Source of the DNA: Clostridia bacterium
GTDB taxonomy: Bacteria; Bacillota; Clostridia; Oscillospirales; Acutalibacteraceae
Direction of reading: 5' to 3'
DNA length: 54,200 nucleotides
Assembly (NCBI GenBank): GCA_017513525.1
Contig: JAFXFC010000026.1
Coordinates: 1 to 54,200 of the forward strand
A program made the position numbers and the translations under genes. How positions within the stretch are numbered: position 1 is the stretch's first letter; each line of letters starts with the position of its first letter. A model generated the notes under the pieces. The model was not told the DNA's origin, searched no databases, and saw only the letters and a list, made by a program, of their open reading frames with translations. Positions 8,901 to 17,743 of this stretch are shown piece by piece.

Positions 8901-10940
8901 GTATTCATGATGGAAGAAGCTACCGGATATTTCAGAAACATCTCCGCGGATTACCATTTCCCCGTCATTATACAATGTCCAGAAGTCTCCCTCGGCAAAT
9001 ATGCCGCTTGTGTTGATATGCTCATACAGTATAATATCTACCTGCTTTTTACAGCCGGAAACTGAAAAATCATAATTTTCAGAAGCACTTTCATATCCTT
9101 TAAGCGCGGCGGATACAGAATAATCACCATCTGATAAGAATACTTCTGCCTTTCCGTATGAATTGGTAAATTCATAAATGCCTTTGCCGTCTGAAATTTT
9201 TGCTCCGTATAAGGGATCACCGTATTCATCAGTTACGGTGAATACAGTTTTATATCGGACATTAGGACAATCACCTATTCCGAATTCAATAAAATTTTCA
9301 CCGTTTATCAGTGAAATATAAAAATCAAACAAATGAACCTGTGCGGAAAAAAGATTGATTTTCAAAACAGTTTTTTTCTTTGATGTCAAACCAAAATCAA
9401 TTTTTATGTCAGCTGAATAGGTAAGTGTTAATTCTCCGTCTATACATTGCTCACAATCATGAATCATATCGCCTGTAAACTCATCGTGTTCAACTGCTAA
9501 AAACTTGCCTGCCAGCAAAAATTTAGCCTCAACTCCTATAGATGCCTTTACTATTTTTACTATAGAAATACCTATAGAAAACGACGGTGTCATGCTTATT
9601 TCCACGGAGCCTGAAACACTGTTAAAAACAAATTCTATAACAGGTGTTTTGGAAAGATCTGTCTTTGATTTATCTGACACATATTTTGCTCCGTTAACAA
9701 ACTCCATTCTAAGAGAAGCATTTGCCGTTACTGAATTTTCAGCTTTGAGCAATACCTGCAAATTAACTGTCGCAGACAATCCGAAACAAATGGGTATTGA
9801 CTTATCGATTAATTTCAGCGGTTTACTTTTTTCTTTTCCGTTAACGGATAATTCTAACTCACCGTCAACAGTTACATTTGTTTTATTTGAAACTTCATAG
9901 TAAGTCTTAAACCATTTTATAGAAAAATAGAACTTTACTGAAAAATCGAATTTTACAGAACCTTTGAATTTAACAGAAAAAGCGTCTGATAAATCCGATT
10001 CAACCGATACATTAAATTTTGAACTCAGATTTGCACCTGTATTTATTGCTCGTGACATCATACCGTATGTCTCAAGGGCAGGCACATATTCATCCGTATC
10101 TATTTTTATGTAACTGAAAAGCTCATCTATTTCAGCTTCAGCATCTGCAATAATCGTTACAGTGCCGTTATCATTTGTAATTTCAGCAATTTTTGTGAGA
10201 ATATAATCCTCTTCACCGTCACCGTAAATATAATAAAAGACATCTCCCGCTTCAAGTGAAGTAATTTGCTCGTTTGCATTCTCAATAATATAAATTCCGT
10301 TTTCGTAATCATCCGTAACAACGATATTTTCATTTTCTGTGATTTCAATAACTACAGCTTCGTCATTAACAACGGCAAAGTTTGTTTCATAACCGTAGTC
10401 AAGATTAATAACCTTTTCTTCCTCAAAGTCTTCTACAGTCTGCGATAAAAACTCCTGAAAAGACTTTGTATATTCGATACTTTCAAAATTCGGACAAAGA
10501 GGTGTATTTTCAGCGTCCAACAAGAATGCTTTTACTGTAAAATATTCAGGCATGTCACATTCTGCAAGTCTGACAGTTACTATCTGATTATCAGAGTTGA
10601 CAACTGTTTTACCGCTTGTTGCCATTGCACCTGTATTTTCATCATAAACCGAAACAACAAGAATTGCATTATCAGGTGCATAAATTTCAGCAGTTGCAGT
10701 AAGACCGTCAATTTCAACTGCTTCAATATGATAGTTCTTTTCATCATCTGCATTTTCCGACTCTGAATCATTGATTGCATCTGAAACAATGTCACCCAGA
10801 GCATTTGTTCCGCCGTATGAAATATCCTGACTAATATCATTCTCCACGGCCGCTTCAGTAGTTTCTTCTGCATGGACAGAAAGGGGCATAACGGATAAAA
10901 CCATTATAAACGCTAAAAACAAAGAAAATGCTTTTTTCAT
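2925..10940 (-). CDS. Giant secreted BspA-like leucine-rich-repeat protein with C-terminal dockerin
   Basis: About 2671 residues, exported (signal peptide KKAFSLFLAFIMVLSVMPLS then HAEE). Order: signal (1-26); acidic and beta-rich N-terminal region without recognised domain (to about 560); carboxypeptidase-regulatory-like module (about 560-645, VTDEYGDPLYGAKI); long array of BspA/TpLRR-type LRR_5 repeats (about 690-2125, unit of about 23 residues such as AFSDCDGLTEIIIPDSVTQI), closing with TQEQWNDITF; cysteine-rich repeats with CxxC pairs (about 2215-2510, unit ATCTEQGYTTYTCSVCNDSY); a type I dockerin at the end (FGDANGDSTVSASDARTVLR and NADMENSKITAADARQILR, two Ca-binding segments). BspA-like LRRs are known adhesion and binding repeats; the dockerin implies assembly on a cohesin. 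ATG 10940 fits GGGTGAG better than GTG 10946. The ligand is unknown. Confidence 0.92.
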   Translation of the reverse strand: MKKAFSLFLAFIMVLSVMPLSVHAEETTEAAVENDISQDISYGGTNALGDIVSDAINDSESENADDEKNYHIEAVEIDGLTATAEIYAPDNAILVVSVYDENTGAMATSGKTVVNSDNQIVTVRLAECDMPEYFTVKAFLLDAENTPLCPNFESIEYTKSFQEFLSQTVEDFEEEKVINLDYGYETNFAVVNDEAVVIEITENENIVVTDDYENGIYIIENANEQITSLEAGDVFYYIYGDGEEDYILTKIAEITNDNGTVTIIADAEAEIDELFSYIKIDTDEYVPALETYGMMSRAINTGANLSSKFNVSVESDLSDAFSVKFKGSVKFDFSVKFYFSIKWFKTYYEVSNKTNVTVDGELELSVNGKEKSKPLKLIDKSIPICFGLSATVNLQVLLKAENSVTANASLRMEFVNGAKYVSDKSKTDLSKTPVIEFVFNSVSGSVEISMTPSFSIGISIVKIVKASIGVEAKFLLAGKFLAVEHDEFTGDMIHDCEQCIDGELTLTYSADIKIDFGLTSKKKTVLKINLFSAQVHLFDFYISLINGENFIEFGIGDCPNVRYKTVFTVTDEYGDPLYGAKISDGKGIYEFTNSYGKAEVFLSDGDYSVSAALKGYESASENYDFSVSGCKKQVDIILYEHINTSGIFAEGDFWTLYNDGEMVIRGDVSEISGSFFHHEYSEKIKSVFVRYGVKNIGYDAFWGLSALESVSLPGSVMRIKSNAFYNCSSLKNISLPDSIISIEGDAFYGCTALESIEIPEKIRSIENSTFENCSSLKNVILPEWLEYIGDRAFAYCSSIESVDIPKAVQQISSSAFAYCYSLNSINVSEENSSEYCDIDGVLYTYSESEAMDITYDLHIYPAGKSEKTYSVPDGTTRIEAYSFAGCRGFTEIIIPDSVTQIGAFAFSDCDGLAEIIIPDSVTQIDTNAFSDCDGFTEIIIPDNIKVIGERAFAGCDGLTEIILPDSMTEIAPYAFSDCDGLTEIIIPDSITKIGEHAFYDCDGLTEITVPGSVKSIGNGAFYSCSALESLTVLDGVEKIDGTAFYECSLLDNISLPDSVKYIGSSAFSQTAYLMNEENRTDGNIYINNHLIDVATNVDELIIKEGTVSVASEAARDSYSLTSVTIPESVLYINEYAFRNCSRLTDIKIHDGVIGIGREAFSDIGYTYDEGVLYVGNYLIDVNMEILSCEIKSGTLNIADNAFDDCHNLTAVIIPDSVRVIGDYAFSDCYYLETANIPDSVKIIGEGAFQYCHRLNEINIPDGITSIGDFTFGDCSNILSISIPDSVISIGENAFSGCVSASTITVGKDVRTIGNDAFPISQNLEEIIWNAENVCDFTAETTPFYGDYSFGSEENSGVSVVFSDSVEKIPAYLLYGMYGVTKIHIGKNVKSIGDYAFADCYNLSELFMGEKVEKIGDYAFSSCSELAEIIIPDSVTEIGEYAFSYCNGIGDVELPDSLLSIGSFAFSASDIANVKICENVSYIGDGAFSECQQLESIDVDENNNFYSSDDAGALFNKERTVILQFPAASAVVEYSVPETVTEIASMAFYLCYSLKHINLPSEITKIGYGAFVGCMGLESINIPSGVTEIEYAAFAYCSGLEYVTVQTGINKIGNGAFLECLNLKEVIIPDSVTEIGMAAFGLCSSLKSIHISENVEKIGSLAFASCSSLEKITVDERNKYFLVDSYGVLFNKDKTELICYPAASDLVKYVVPSSVKKIGDYAFWSASALENITISKGVEYIGYGALAECSKLEEIVIPSTVWCINESAFQNCTGLTEIKIGSGVRIIATYAFDGCSELTSITIPENVEKIGWGAFNNCSKLTEVNWNAANARIDSSTWHFDNNIKFNFGDSVKTIPDYMFWDCNWLTEIDIPDSVERIGDYAFYNCTGLTSITIPENVREIGMDAFYGCSNLTEVNWNAVDASLDYSWASVWQSDYVEFNFGESVKTIPDNMFTNCNWLTEIDIPDSIERIGSLAFSDCDGLINITIPGSVKYIGNDAFSSCDNLQEVTIEGDVNSIGSDAFYSCDGLLSVTIFGNVRSIGSYAFYDCNNLQEVTIEGVVNSIGNSAFSRCDNLREITIGCVNNIGFDAFYDCDALETVYYMGTQEQWNDITFEWGNDAFINAEIVFIEEPSQTAYVMRSNNNIIPSMPVQSDSITIENAVVGNEYLIIVVKDEFSNDLLSSDNLLFIDQKKAESETLTFEFGDSFPEAKVLYYTTALACKHNFVAGDVIAPTCTEEGYTVFTCSECHKIFNAGWVVENGHSYNTETTEATCTEQGYATYTCSVCQDSYVGDYVNAKGHNYEAAVTEATCTEQGYTTYTCSVCNDSYVGDYVNEKGHDYEAAVTKATCTEQGYTTYTCSGCNDSYVDDYVKENGHSGGTATCTKKAVCEVCHVEYGTINADNHAGGTVNKNAVTATCTSGGYSGDTYCKDCDKKLSSGVALSAKSHSYNSIVTAPTCTESGFTTFTCTVCSDTYKGNTLSATGHSWGVWTVTVSPTTLKEGTETRKCGTCKTTESRSIAKLPVEKITVNETDLIKLSKTGENNVFSTAGVTVEELLKNVTAGVKIVNASDKTVTTGKLASGMKIILNNKNGSVADTLTVIIFGDANGDSTVSASDARTVLRASVGLEQLTVWQESAANADMENSKITAADARQILRASVGLENLSDLLKKIK
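3828..4170 (-). repeat. Three tandem 114-bp units coding cysteine-rich repeats
   Basis: Within the LRR gene, about 114 bp (38 residues: GH-YEAAVT-ATCTEQGYTTYTCS-CNDSYV-DYV) is repeated three times with very few base changes. The low divergence points to recent duplication or ongoing homogenisation. Each unit has two CxxC-type cysteines that could bind zinc or form disulfides. Confidence 0.8.
7905..8290 (-). repeat. Near-identical tandem 69-bp LRR units
   Basis: The 69-bp (23-residue) LRR unit is repeated here with only a few differences per copy; the phrase CTGTCGGGAATTATAAT recurs every 69 bases on the plus strand. Elsewhere in the array the units are more diverged. This is the segment of the gene most likely to expand or contract by slippage or unequal recombination. 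Confidence 0.8.
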
Positions 10941-11023
10941 TTTCACTCACCCGCATTATACTTAATTATTGTAATTTTAACATATTTTTACAAATATTTC
11001 AATAATAACAAAACAGCATTGAA

Positions 11024-11066
11024 AATCAAAAAAACAGCGGACAATTCAGTCTGCTGTTTTTTGATT
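11024..11066. terminator. Bidirectional terminator downstream of alaA
   Basis: CAGCGGAC (11035-11042) pairs with GTCTGCTG (11049-11056), loop AATTCA. The stem extends into an A-run on the left and a T-run on the right, so either strand ends in a U-tract. It follows the aminotransferase gene on the minus strand by about 130 bases. The stretch 11067-11192 between holds nothing I recognise. Confidence 0.75.
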
Positions 11067-11192
11067 GGTAAAAATTATAGTTTTTTGATAAAAGAAAAAG
11101 CATACTTTAGTTTTGTGAGTTCAAGGGAGCTTTCAAGGATTATGCTTCTTTCATCTTCGCAGACAGTCATTTTTTTAGTTTTCGGAATTTTT

Positions 11193-12410
11193 TCAGTTCT
11201 GTCTGTAGTCTTTGAGGAAATCGCCGAGATCACGCATTGCTTTTGCAATCTGTTCGGCTTCGGGAAGCATTACTATACGGAAATGGTCGGGCTCATTCCA
11301 GCTGAAGCCTCTTCCGGGAATTATCATAACATGCTTACTGTGCAGATAATCCATAGCAAACTGCTGGTCATCAGTGATATTAAATCTCTTGATGTCAAGC
11401 TTCGGGAAAATATAGAAGGCGGCAGAGTTCTTCACATAAGTTATACCCTCTATCTTATCAAGCTCACGGCAGCAAGCCTCTCTTTGTTCATAAAGACGGC
11501 CGCCCGGAACTATCATCGCCCTTGTACTTTCGGGGTCATTAAGTGCTGCGGGAATAACGAGCTGCATAAGCGCATTTGCACAAAGACGCATTGCAGAAAG
11601 CTGAACAAGACCTGCAATAAAGTCGGAAGCGTTCTCCTTTGCGCCGCTTATAACCATCCAGCCGCAACGGAAGCCACAGACTATGTGGGACTTTGAAAGA
11701 CCGTTCATTGTAATGCAAAGAAGATCGGGGCAAAGAGTTGCAGTTGAAACATGTTCAAGATCATCCATTACGAGCCTGTCATAAATTTCATCAGAGAAAA
11801 TAACAAGCTGATGCTCTCTTGCGATGGCAACTATCTGTTCAAGAAGCTCTCTGGGATAAAGTGCACCTGTGGGATTGTTGGGGTTTATAAGAACAATAGC
11901 CTTTGTTTTTGAAGTTATCTTAGAACGAATATCCTGAAGATCGGGATACCAAAGGCTCTGTTCATCACATATATAATGTACGGGCTTTGCGCCTGCTATA
12001 TGTACGGAATTTGTCCAGAGGGAATAATCGGGAGCAGGAACGAGAATTTCATCACCATAGTTAAGAAGAGCTGTAAGCGCCATTGTTACAAGCTCACTTA
12101 CACCGTTTCCGATGAACACATCATCGGGAGTAATACCCTCTATCCCTTTGCCTTTATGATAATTACATATTGCTTCTCTGGCATCGGGCATACCCTTAAG
12201 GTCGCAGTAAGCAACCGCCTTATCCGCATTATTAAGAAGGGCATTGCGAACGGAATCGGGCATCTTAAAATCAAATGTTGCAGGGTTACCTGTATTAAGT
12301 CTTAATACATCAATACCTTCTTTTCTCATTCTGTTGGACTCTACAAATACGGGGCCTCTGATATCAGAATGAACCAATTGAAGCTTATCAGACCTGTTAA
12401 TCTCTCTCAT
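11193..12410 (-). CDS. alaA: AlaA/AlaT-type alanine aminotransferase (PLP, class I)
   Basis: Pyridoxal-phosphate aminotransferase interconverting pyruvate/alanine and 2-oxoglutarate/glutamate in the cytoplasm. It closely resembles E. coli AlaA along its whole length: SDIRGPVF near the start, GNGVSELV, VPAPDYSLWT, INPNNPTGALY, FSDEIYDRLV, the PLP lysine in NGLSKSHIVCGFRCGWMV (about residue 238) and PGGRLYEQR. About 405 residues, full length. An upstream in-frame ATG at 12428 would put the GAGGAGG ribosome binding site inside the coding region; ATG 12410 lies correctly downstream of it. It begins right after the metallophosphatase stop codon, so the two genes are probably co-transcribed. Confidence 0.92.
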   Translation of the reverse strand: MREINRSDKLQLVHSDIRGPVFVESNRMRKEGIDVLRLNTGNPATFDFKMPDSVRNALLNNADKAVAYCDLKGMPDAREAICNYHKGKGIEGITPDDVFIGNGVSELVTMALTALLNYGDEILVPAPDYSLWTNSVHIAGAKPVHYICDEQSLWYPDLQDIRSKITSKTKAIVLINPNNPTGALYPRELLEQIVAIAREHQLVIFSDEIYDRLVMDDLEHVSTATLCPDLLCITMNGLSKSHIVCGFRCGWMVISGAKENASDFIAGLVQLSAMRLCANALMQLVIPAALNDPESTRAMIVPGGRLYEQREACCRELDKIEGITYVKNSAAFYIFPKLDIKRFNITDDQQFAMDYLHSKHVMIIPGRGFSWNEPDHFRIVMLPEAEQIAKAMRDLGDFLKDYRQN

Positions 12411-12428
12411 AATAAAACTCCTCCTCAT

Positions 12429-14057
12429 TTATGGTTGATATGGAACGGGGCAATGCTCTGTTTCCGAATCTATATTTATAAAATTATTGTGCTCAAAGTA
12501 TATCCATGACATTCTGAACGGCTTACAAAAATCATCAACAGGCACATAAAGCTGTTCACGCTCGAGTCTGAGACACGGTGCCGTCATTTTCATTTCACCG
12601 TCTGAAGTGAACATTATATCGCTGTTTTCGCAAAACTCCGAAAATCTGCCATAAACCTCAAGTCTTATCTTTCCTTCGGTGCGTTTTACTTCGCCGCCGA
12701 TAAAGTTTATTATCTGTCCTGCGGGAACATACCACACCCCGTCAACATTCATAGGCAGTGTAGTCATAACACACAATCCCAGATCATAACCCTTAAATTT
12801 AAGTCTCGGGCGATTATATTTCGGAGCACGGCGTATGGGAGTTATAGTATCACTCGCCTTATCAATTACACAGCGGTCAACTATTCTTCCGTCTTCAACG
12901 AAAGCAGTAAGAGTACACTTATCTCCGTCTATATCGACAATCGAGAACATGGAAAGGTCTTCTTCATGCTCATATGTAGTATCATTCCATACCTTCGGAA
13001 CAACTCTCGTGCCGGGAGGATTACGGTTACCGCTTCCTATATTATAATGTATAGTTCCCTCTGAGGGCTTATCATAAAGTCCGTCATTTCGCCTGGGGAA
13101 AGATCTGGCAAAGGAATGCTCATGTCCTGAGAACATGATATCGTATTTTTCAATACCCTCTTTCATAGGTGGATATGTTTCATAACATTCAAGGTTAGGG
13201 CCTGAATAGCACACAGGAAAATGATGTGCAGAGAATTTCCATGTTGCATCACTCTCATCTGCAGTCTTTATGAGCCATTCATTTATATACTCAAAGCCGC
13301 TGGTTCCCGTTACTGCAAACATAGTGTTTCCGTATCTGAAAGAGTAATTGGGAACTACCCAGCCCTCAGGTCCGTTTTCGGGATACGAAAAACGAAGCTG
13401 ATTTGTAAAATAAGTAGCATGCTCGGAATAATACTTTCCCGTAAAGGTAAAATAATCTTCAAAGCCCATGTCATCGTGATTACCCATACAGAACATTACA
13501 GGAATTGATTCCATGATACCCTTAAGGCCTTCAAAAAGTCCCGTCCATTGCACATCCGTCTGACCGCAGTTCGTATTATCTCCTGCAGTAAGAATAAATT
13601 TACATTCGGGATGTTCAGCTAAAATCTTTTTAACAATCTCTCCGAGAACCGAATAGTCAGCAGGAGGATTCGGACCGCCGGTCTGAACATCGGAAAGGCA
13701 AAGAAAAGAAAACTTTATTGCATCTTTTTCCGCACTTCTGAATTTATAAACATCACTTCTGTTTATATCGTTACCGCAGGTATATTCATATTCCGTATCG
13801 GGAGAAAGATCTGCCATATCAGCAAAGAAAAAACTGCTTTCATCAACATCCGTCTTAAAAGCATTTCTCTTAGCTTCTGCTTTTATCCACTCGTCACCGG
13901 AACCTGCTTTTCTGTAAAGAGCATATCCCTCAGTAACACTTACATCACAACGCCATCTTACTGTCATAGAAGAAGAAGGATCCCCATTGATAGAAAGCAT
14001 TATCTGATCGGGAGATTCACTTGATCCGCGTATTTTTTTCCACTCTTGTGCTGTCAT
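12429..14057 (-). CDS. Purple-acid-phosphatase-like metallophosphoesterase
   Basis: Predicted two-metal phosphoesterase. The N-terminus looks like the fibronectin-type purple acid phosphatase domain (QIMLSINGDPSSSMTVRW, about 20-100). The catalytic domain follows (about 120-370) with LCLSDVQTGG, TAGDNTNCG, MGNHDD, SAHHFPVCY and SGHEHSFARSF, a complete calcineurin-like metal-binding set. The last about 150 residues contain a segment resembling copper-amine-oxidase N-terminal-like stalk domains (DGVWYVPAGQIINFIGGEV); that part is inference. No signal peptide or lipobox is visible, unusual for this family. ATG 14057 is chosen over GTG 14075 because AAAGGA sits about 9 bases upstream. Upstream gene of the pair with alaA; substrate unknown. 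Confidence 0.85.
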   Translation of the reverse strand: MTAQEWKKIRGSSESPDQIMLSINGDPSSSMTVRWRCDVSVTEGYALYRKAGSGDEWIKAEAKRNAFKTDVDESSFFFADMADLSPDTEYEYTCGNDINRSDVYKFRSAEKDAIKFSFLCLSDVQTGGPNPPADYSVLGEIVKKILAEHPECKFILTAGDNTNCGQTDVQWTGLFEGLKGIMESIPVMFCMGNHDDMGFEDYFTFTGKYYSEHATYFTNQLRFSYPENGPEGWVVPNYSFRYGNTMFAVTGTSGFEYINEWLIKTADESDATWKFSAHHFPVCYSGPNLECYETYPPMKEGIEKYDIMFSGHEHSFARSFPRRNDGLYDKPSEGTIHYNIGSGNRNPPGTRVVPKVWNDTTYEHEEDLSMFSIVDIDGDKCTLTAFVEDGRIVDRCVIDKASDTITPIRRAPKYNRPRLKFKGYDLGLCVMTTLPMNVDGVWYVPAGQIINFIGGEVKRTEGKIRLEVYGRFSEFCENSDIMFTSDGEMKMTAPCLRLEREQLYVPVDDFCKPFRMSWIYFEHNNFINIDSETEHCPVPYQP

Positions 14058-14165
14058 ACAATTAATTCCTTTCACAAGACTTTATTTTATAAACTGATTT
14101 TATCAATAATCCGCGGCAATTGCAATAAAAATTGTATAATTTTACATCAAAAAAAACGCAAAAAA

Positions 14166-14206
14166 AACGGATGCGGCGCATTTACAAAAAAACTGCGACA
14201 TCCGTT
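14166..14206 (-). terminator. Terminator of the dnaG-rpoD-lipoprotein operon
   Basis: On the minus strand AACGGATG and CATCCGTT (complements of 14199-14206 and 14166-14173) form a stem with further GCA/TGC pairing inside, followed by a run of eight U. It lies just beyond the lipoprotein stop codon and is a textbook intrinsic terminator. Confidence 0.85.
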
Positions 14207-14219
14207 CATTTTAATAAAA

Positions 14220-14771
14220 CTATTTAACTGTAAGCACCAGATTATTTATCTGTATTTCTTCCTCTACAGAATAAACATCATTTCCGGATTTATCAAAGCC
14301 TACCTGATATGTGGGAACCTGTGCCATAACAGAAAGCTTATCTCCGCTTGTTGCATCACCTGATACTTTATAATCTAATCTATAGATATTATTATCGGGA
14401 AGATCATATGTTGTAGAAACAATACCTCTGACAGCAACATAATCATCAGTGTCTTCATCCATGATATTTGCTGCCATTATAAGATTTGCATTTAAAACTT
14501 CCGCTTCTTCACTTTCAAATACAAGTTTTTCATCAGCATAAACATAAATATCAAAACATGCAGTATATAAAGCATCTTTAATATGTATATATACACTTAC
14601 GGTATCACCTGCAGAAACTTCCGTGTTATCGCAAATTAAAGATACAACAGGAGCAGAATTTTCATTACCGCCAAACTCATCAGATGTCGTTTCATCAGAA
14701 TTGCTGCCCGAACAAGCTGTCAGCGATAAAACAATTATAAGTACAAGAGCAATACTTAATATTTTTTTCAT
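14220..14771 (-). CDS. Lipoprotein with a single cohesin-like domain
   Basis: A 183-residue predicted lipoprotein: signal sequence with lipobox LTAC (lipidated Cys about residue 20), a short Ser/Asp/Glu-rich linker, then one domain (about 41-183). That domain has a cohesin-type pattern: VSAGDTVSVYIHIKD, ACFDIYVYADEKLVFES, then VAVRGIVSTTYDLPDNNIYRLDYKV. Cohesins bind dockerins, so this could be a membrane-anchored receptor for dockerin proteins such as those at 2925-10940 and 49826-51175. The assignment rests on pattern only, and a related beta-sandwich without dockerin binding is possible. It begins 17 bases after rpoD with its own AAAGGAAG site and shares the dnaG-rpoD transcript, ending at the terminator 14166-14206. 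Confidence 0.75.
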   Translation of the reverse strand: MKKILSIALVLIIVLSLTACSGSNSDETTSDEFGGNENSAPVVSLICDNTEVSAGDTVSVYIHIKDALYTACFDIYVYADEKLVFESEEAEVLNANLIMAANIMDEDTDDYVAVRGIVSTTYDLPDNNIYRLDYKVSGDATSGDKLSVMAQVPTYQVGFDKSGNDVYSVEEEIQINNLVLTVK

Positions 14772-14788
14772 TAAAATCGCTTCCTTTA

Positions 14789-15874
14789 TTAAACAAAATC
14801 TCTCAAACGCTTACTGCGGTTAGGATGACGAAGCTTTCTCAATGCCTTTGCTTCTATCTGACGGATACGCTCTCTTGTAACATTGAATTCTTTGCCGACT
14901 TCCTCAAGGGTTCTGGGATGACCGTCATCAAGCCCGAAACGAAGACGAAGCACCTTTGCTTCTCTGGGAGTAAGTGTACCCAAAGCGGCTGCAATTTCTT
15001 CTTTCAGGAGTGCCTGAGAAGCTGCATCTGCAGGAGCAAGTGCCTCTTCATCGGGAATAAAGTCACCGAGATGGCTGTCTTCCTCTTCACCAATGGGAGT
15101 TTCAAGAGAAACAGGCTCCTGAGCCACTCTCATTATCTCTCTGACTTTTTCTACAGACATATCAAGAACATCTGCTATTTCATCGGCAGTGGGTTCTTTT
15201 CCGTTCTGATGCAGAAGAAGAGAATTGGCCTTCTTAACCCTGTTTATAGTTTCAACCATATGCACGGGAATACGGATAGTTCTTGCCTGATCGGCAATAG
15301 CTCTTGTTATAGCTTGTCTTATCCACCATGTTGCATATGTTGAAAACTTAAAACCCTTAGTATAATCAAACTTTTCTACAGCCTTTATAAGACCGAGATT
15401 ACCTTCCTGAATAAGATCAAGGAACTGCATACCTCTGCCTGAATATTTTTTTGCAATACTTACAACCAAACGGAGATTTGCTTCTTCAAGACGGCGTTTT
15501 GCAGCTGCGTCATTCTGAGAAATTCTGATAGCTAAATCTATTTCCTCTTCTGCTGTAAGCAAGGGGATCTTACCGATTTCTTTAAGATATACCTTGACGG
15601 GATCATCCATGGTGAGAGCTTTGCTGTCCTCAGCCGTATCATAAGCTTTTGCCATATCTGAATCAAAGCTGAGCGTATCCATTGCAGCTTCGCTCATATC
15701 GTCTATTATCTCGATATTGTTTGCTTCAATAAGCTCATAGAGCTTATCAAGCTCTTCAACATCAAAATCCATTTCTATCATTAAAGAGTCGATTTCCTGA
15801 GTTGAAAGCTTTCCGCTTGCTTTACCTCTTTCTATAAGATGACTGATTGCTGACTTCTTGTCCTGTCCTTCCAT
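14789..15874 (-). CDS. rpoD: RNA polymerase primary sigma factor RpoD (SigA)
   Basis: Housekeeping sigma-70 factor that directs RNA polymerase to TTGACA/TATAAT promoters such as those found throughout this window. 361 residues with a short region 1.1, region 1.2 ([22 protein letters not shown]), region 2 ([35 protein letters not shown]), region 3, and the region 4 helix-turn-helix ([20 protein letters not shown]). It starts 2 bases after dnaG with a GGAGGG site inside the dnaG end, the widely conserved dnaG-rpoD arrangement; rpsU is not present. Confidence 0.97.
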   Translation of the reverse strand: MEGQDKKSAISHLIERGKASGKLSTQEIDSLMIEMDFDVEELDKLYELIEANNIEIIDDMSEAAMDTLSFDSDMAKAYDTAEDSKALTMDDPVKVYLKEIGKIPLLTAEEEIDLAIRISQNDAAAKRRLEEANLRLVVSIAKKYSGRGMQFLDLIQEGNLGLIKAVEKFDYTKGFKFSTYATWWIRQAITRAIADQARTIRIPVHMVETINRVKKANSLLLHQNGKEPTADEIADVLDMSVEKVREIMRVAQEPVSLETPIGEEEDSHLGDFIPDEEALAPADAASQALLKEEIAAALGTLTPREAKVLRLRFGLDDGHPRTLEEVGKEFNVTRERIRQIEAKALRKLRHPNRSKRLRDFV

Positions 15875-15876
15875 TT

Positions 15877-17655
15877 TTATACACCCTCCGTTTTTTTCTT
15901 ATCCCTTTTTTTTCTGAAAAGCTCCAAATACTCTTCAGATGACAGTTTTCCCACATCGGGAACATTTTTTTTGCTTTTTTCTTCTAATAAAGTTTGTATG
16001 CACTGCTTACACTCTTCAAGAGAATTTGATATTTCGGCTCCTTTTGCAAAAAGGTAAGCAAGATATGACATTTCTTCACTGTCGGAATCTTCACTGAATG
16101 AAAACAGCTCCAGACTTCTACCCGACATTATTCTTGAAGAAATATCTTCAAAATATCTCCTGCCGAAATCAGTTACAAATATCTGTGCTGACAGTATACC
16201 CGAAAGTTTTCTTAAATAATCCGGATGCCGTAAGAGTGAAGCCAGAATGATTTCTTCTGCCTTTACAGCTCTGACATTCCCACGTTTTTCGGGATTCGGG
16301 GAAGATATTTTTTCTTCACCCGAAGCTATACTTCTTGCAACATCAAACTGTGCATTTTCATGCGCTTTTTTCATAAACCGCCGTTGCTTCAGAATCTGCT
16401 GTTCGATAGCTCTTTTTTCAACACTGAGTTCTTCGCTGAGCTTTGATACATATAAATCCCGTTCAATCGCATTATCGACACCTGCAAGAATTACTACAGC
16501 CTCATTGAGGAAATTCAGCTTTCCGTCTTCCGTTGAGGTATCAACCCTGCCCTTTGCATCATTCAAAGCAAATTCGGTATCATTAACAGCCGAGTTTATG
16601 ATAGTATTCATCTTCTCTTTGCCTTGAGTTTTTATTATTTCATCGGGATCCTTTCCGTCCTGCAGGTGCATTACCTTAAGCTTCAAGGGTGACGACGAGA
16701 GCATTGAAAGTGCCCGTTTTGTAGCTTTCTTTCCCGCTTCATCCGAGTCAAAACACAAGGTCAGTTCATCACAATATCTTGTGAGAAGTGATATCTGCTC
16801 TTTCGTAAAAGCGGTTCCGAGACCTGCCACTGCATTTGTAAAGCCCGCCTGATGCATGGCAATTACATCCATATAGCCTTCGCACAATATAAGCTTTCTT
16901 TCACTGTTATTTTTAGCAAAATTCAGAGCATATAAAGCCTGGCTTTTTTTATATACGACAGTATCCGAAGTATTCAGATACTTTGGTTTTGAGTCATCAA
17001 GAACTCTGCCGCCGAAAGCAATAACATTGCCTCTGAGATCCATTATAGGGAACATCAGACGGTTTCTGAATGCGTCTATTGTTCCTCCTTTTGAGGTCTT
17101 TTTGGCAAGATCAAAGGAAACAAGCTCTGTTTCCGTGAAGCCCTTCTCTTTCATGTGCTTCAGAAGAGCGTCCCACTTATCTGGAGCAAACCCGAGTCCG
17201 AAACGCTTTACGGTTTCCGGAGAAAGTCTTCTTTTTTCAAGATAGCTTCTGGCTTTTTCTGCCTGCGGTGTTGATAATGTGCTGTAAAAAAATCTTGCAG
17301 CTTCCCTGTTTGCCTCATAGCACCTGCGCCGCAAACGGTTATATTCATCATCAACGGGATCAAGCGGCATATTCATTCCTGCCCGTTCGCAAAGATATCT
17401 GACAGATTCGGTATAGTCGAGCCTTTCGATATTCTTTATAAAGGTTATAGCATCGCCGCCCGCTCCGCAGCCGAAGCAATAATAAGACTGTGTATCTCTG
17501 TATATTACAAAGCTGGGAGTTTTTTCGGCATGAAAAGGACACAGCGCTACGGGAGTTCTTGAACCTCTGTGTTTAATCTCGGTAAATTTTCCTATCAGTT
17601 CTTCAATATCGGTTCTGGCTCTCAATTCAGAAAGAAATTCTTCACTGAATCTCAT
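15877..17655 (-). CDS. dnaG: DNA primase
   Basis: Makes RNA primers for lagging-strand synthesis together with the replicative helicase. About 592 residues. N-terminal CHC2 zinc finger ([12 protein letters not shown], then [16 protein letters not shown]), catalytic core with [20 protein letters not shown], Toprim segment ([30 protein letters not shown], from about residue 258), and a C-terminal helicase-interacting region. ATG 17655 is preceded by GGGAGGTG; the longer start at 17673 would swallow that site. First gene of the dnaG-rpoD-lipoprotein operon. Confidence 0.96.
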   Translation of the reverse strand: MRFSEEFLSELRARTDIEELIGKFTEIKHRGSRTPVALCPFHAEKTPSFVIYRDTQSYYCFGCGAGGDAITFIKNIERLDYTESVRYLCERAGMNMPLDPVDDEYNRLRRRCYEANREAARFFYSTLSTPQAEKARSYLEKRRLSPETVKRFGLGFAPDKWDALLKHMKEKGFTETELVSFDLAKKTSKGGTIDAFRNRLMFPIMDLRGNVIAFGGRVLDDSKPKYLNTSDTVVYKKSQALYALNFAKNNSERKLILCEGYMDVIAMHQAGFTNAVAGLGTAFTKEQISLLTRYCDELTLCFDSDEAGKKATKRALSMLSSSPLKLKVMHLQDGKDPDEIIKTQGKEKMNTIINSAVNDTEFALNDAKGRVDTSTEDGKLNFLNEAVVILAGVDNAIERDLYVSKLSEELSVEKRAIEQQILKQRRFMKKAHENAQFDVARSIASGEEKISSPNPEKRGNVRAVKAEEIILASLLRHPDYLRKLSGILSAQIFVTDFGRRYFEDISSRIMSGRSLELFSFSEDSDSEEMSYLAYLFAKGAEISNSLEECKQCIQTLLEEKSKKNVPDVGKLSSEEYLELFRKKRDKKKTEGV

Positions 17656-17743
17656 TTTCACACCTCCCAACAAGAAAACTTCTAATAACTATATATAACA
17701 AATAAATTAAAAATCCTTTATTTTTTACAAAAAATATTTATTT

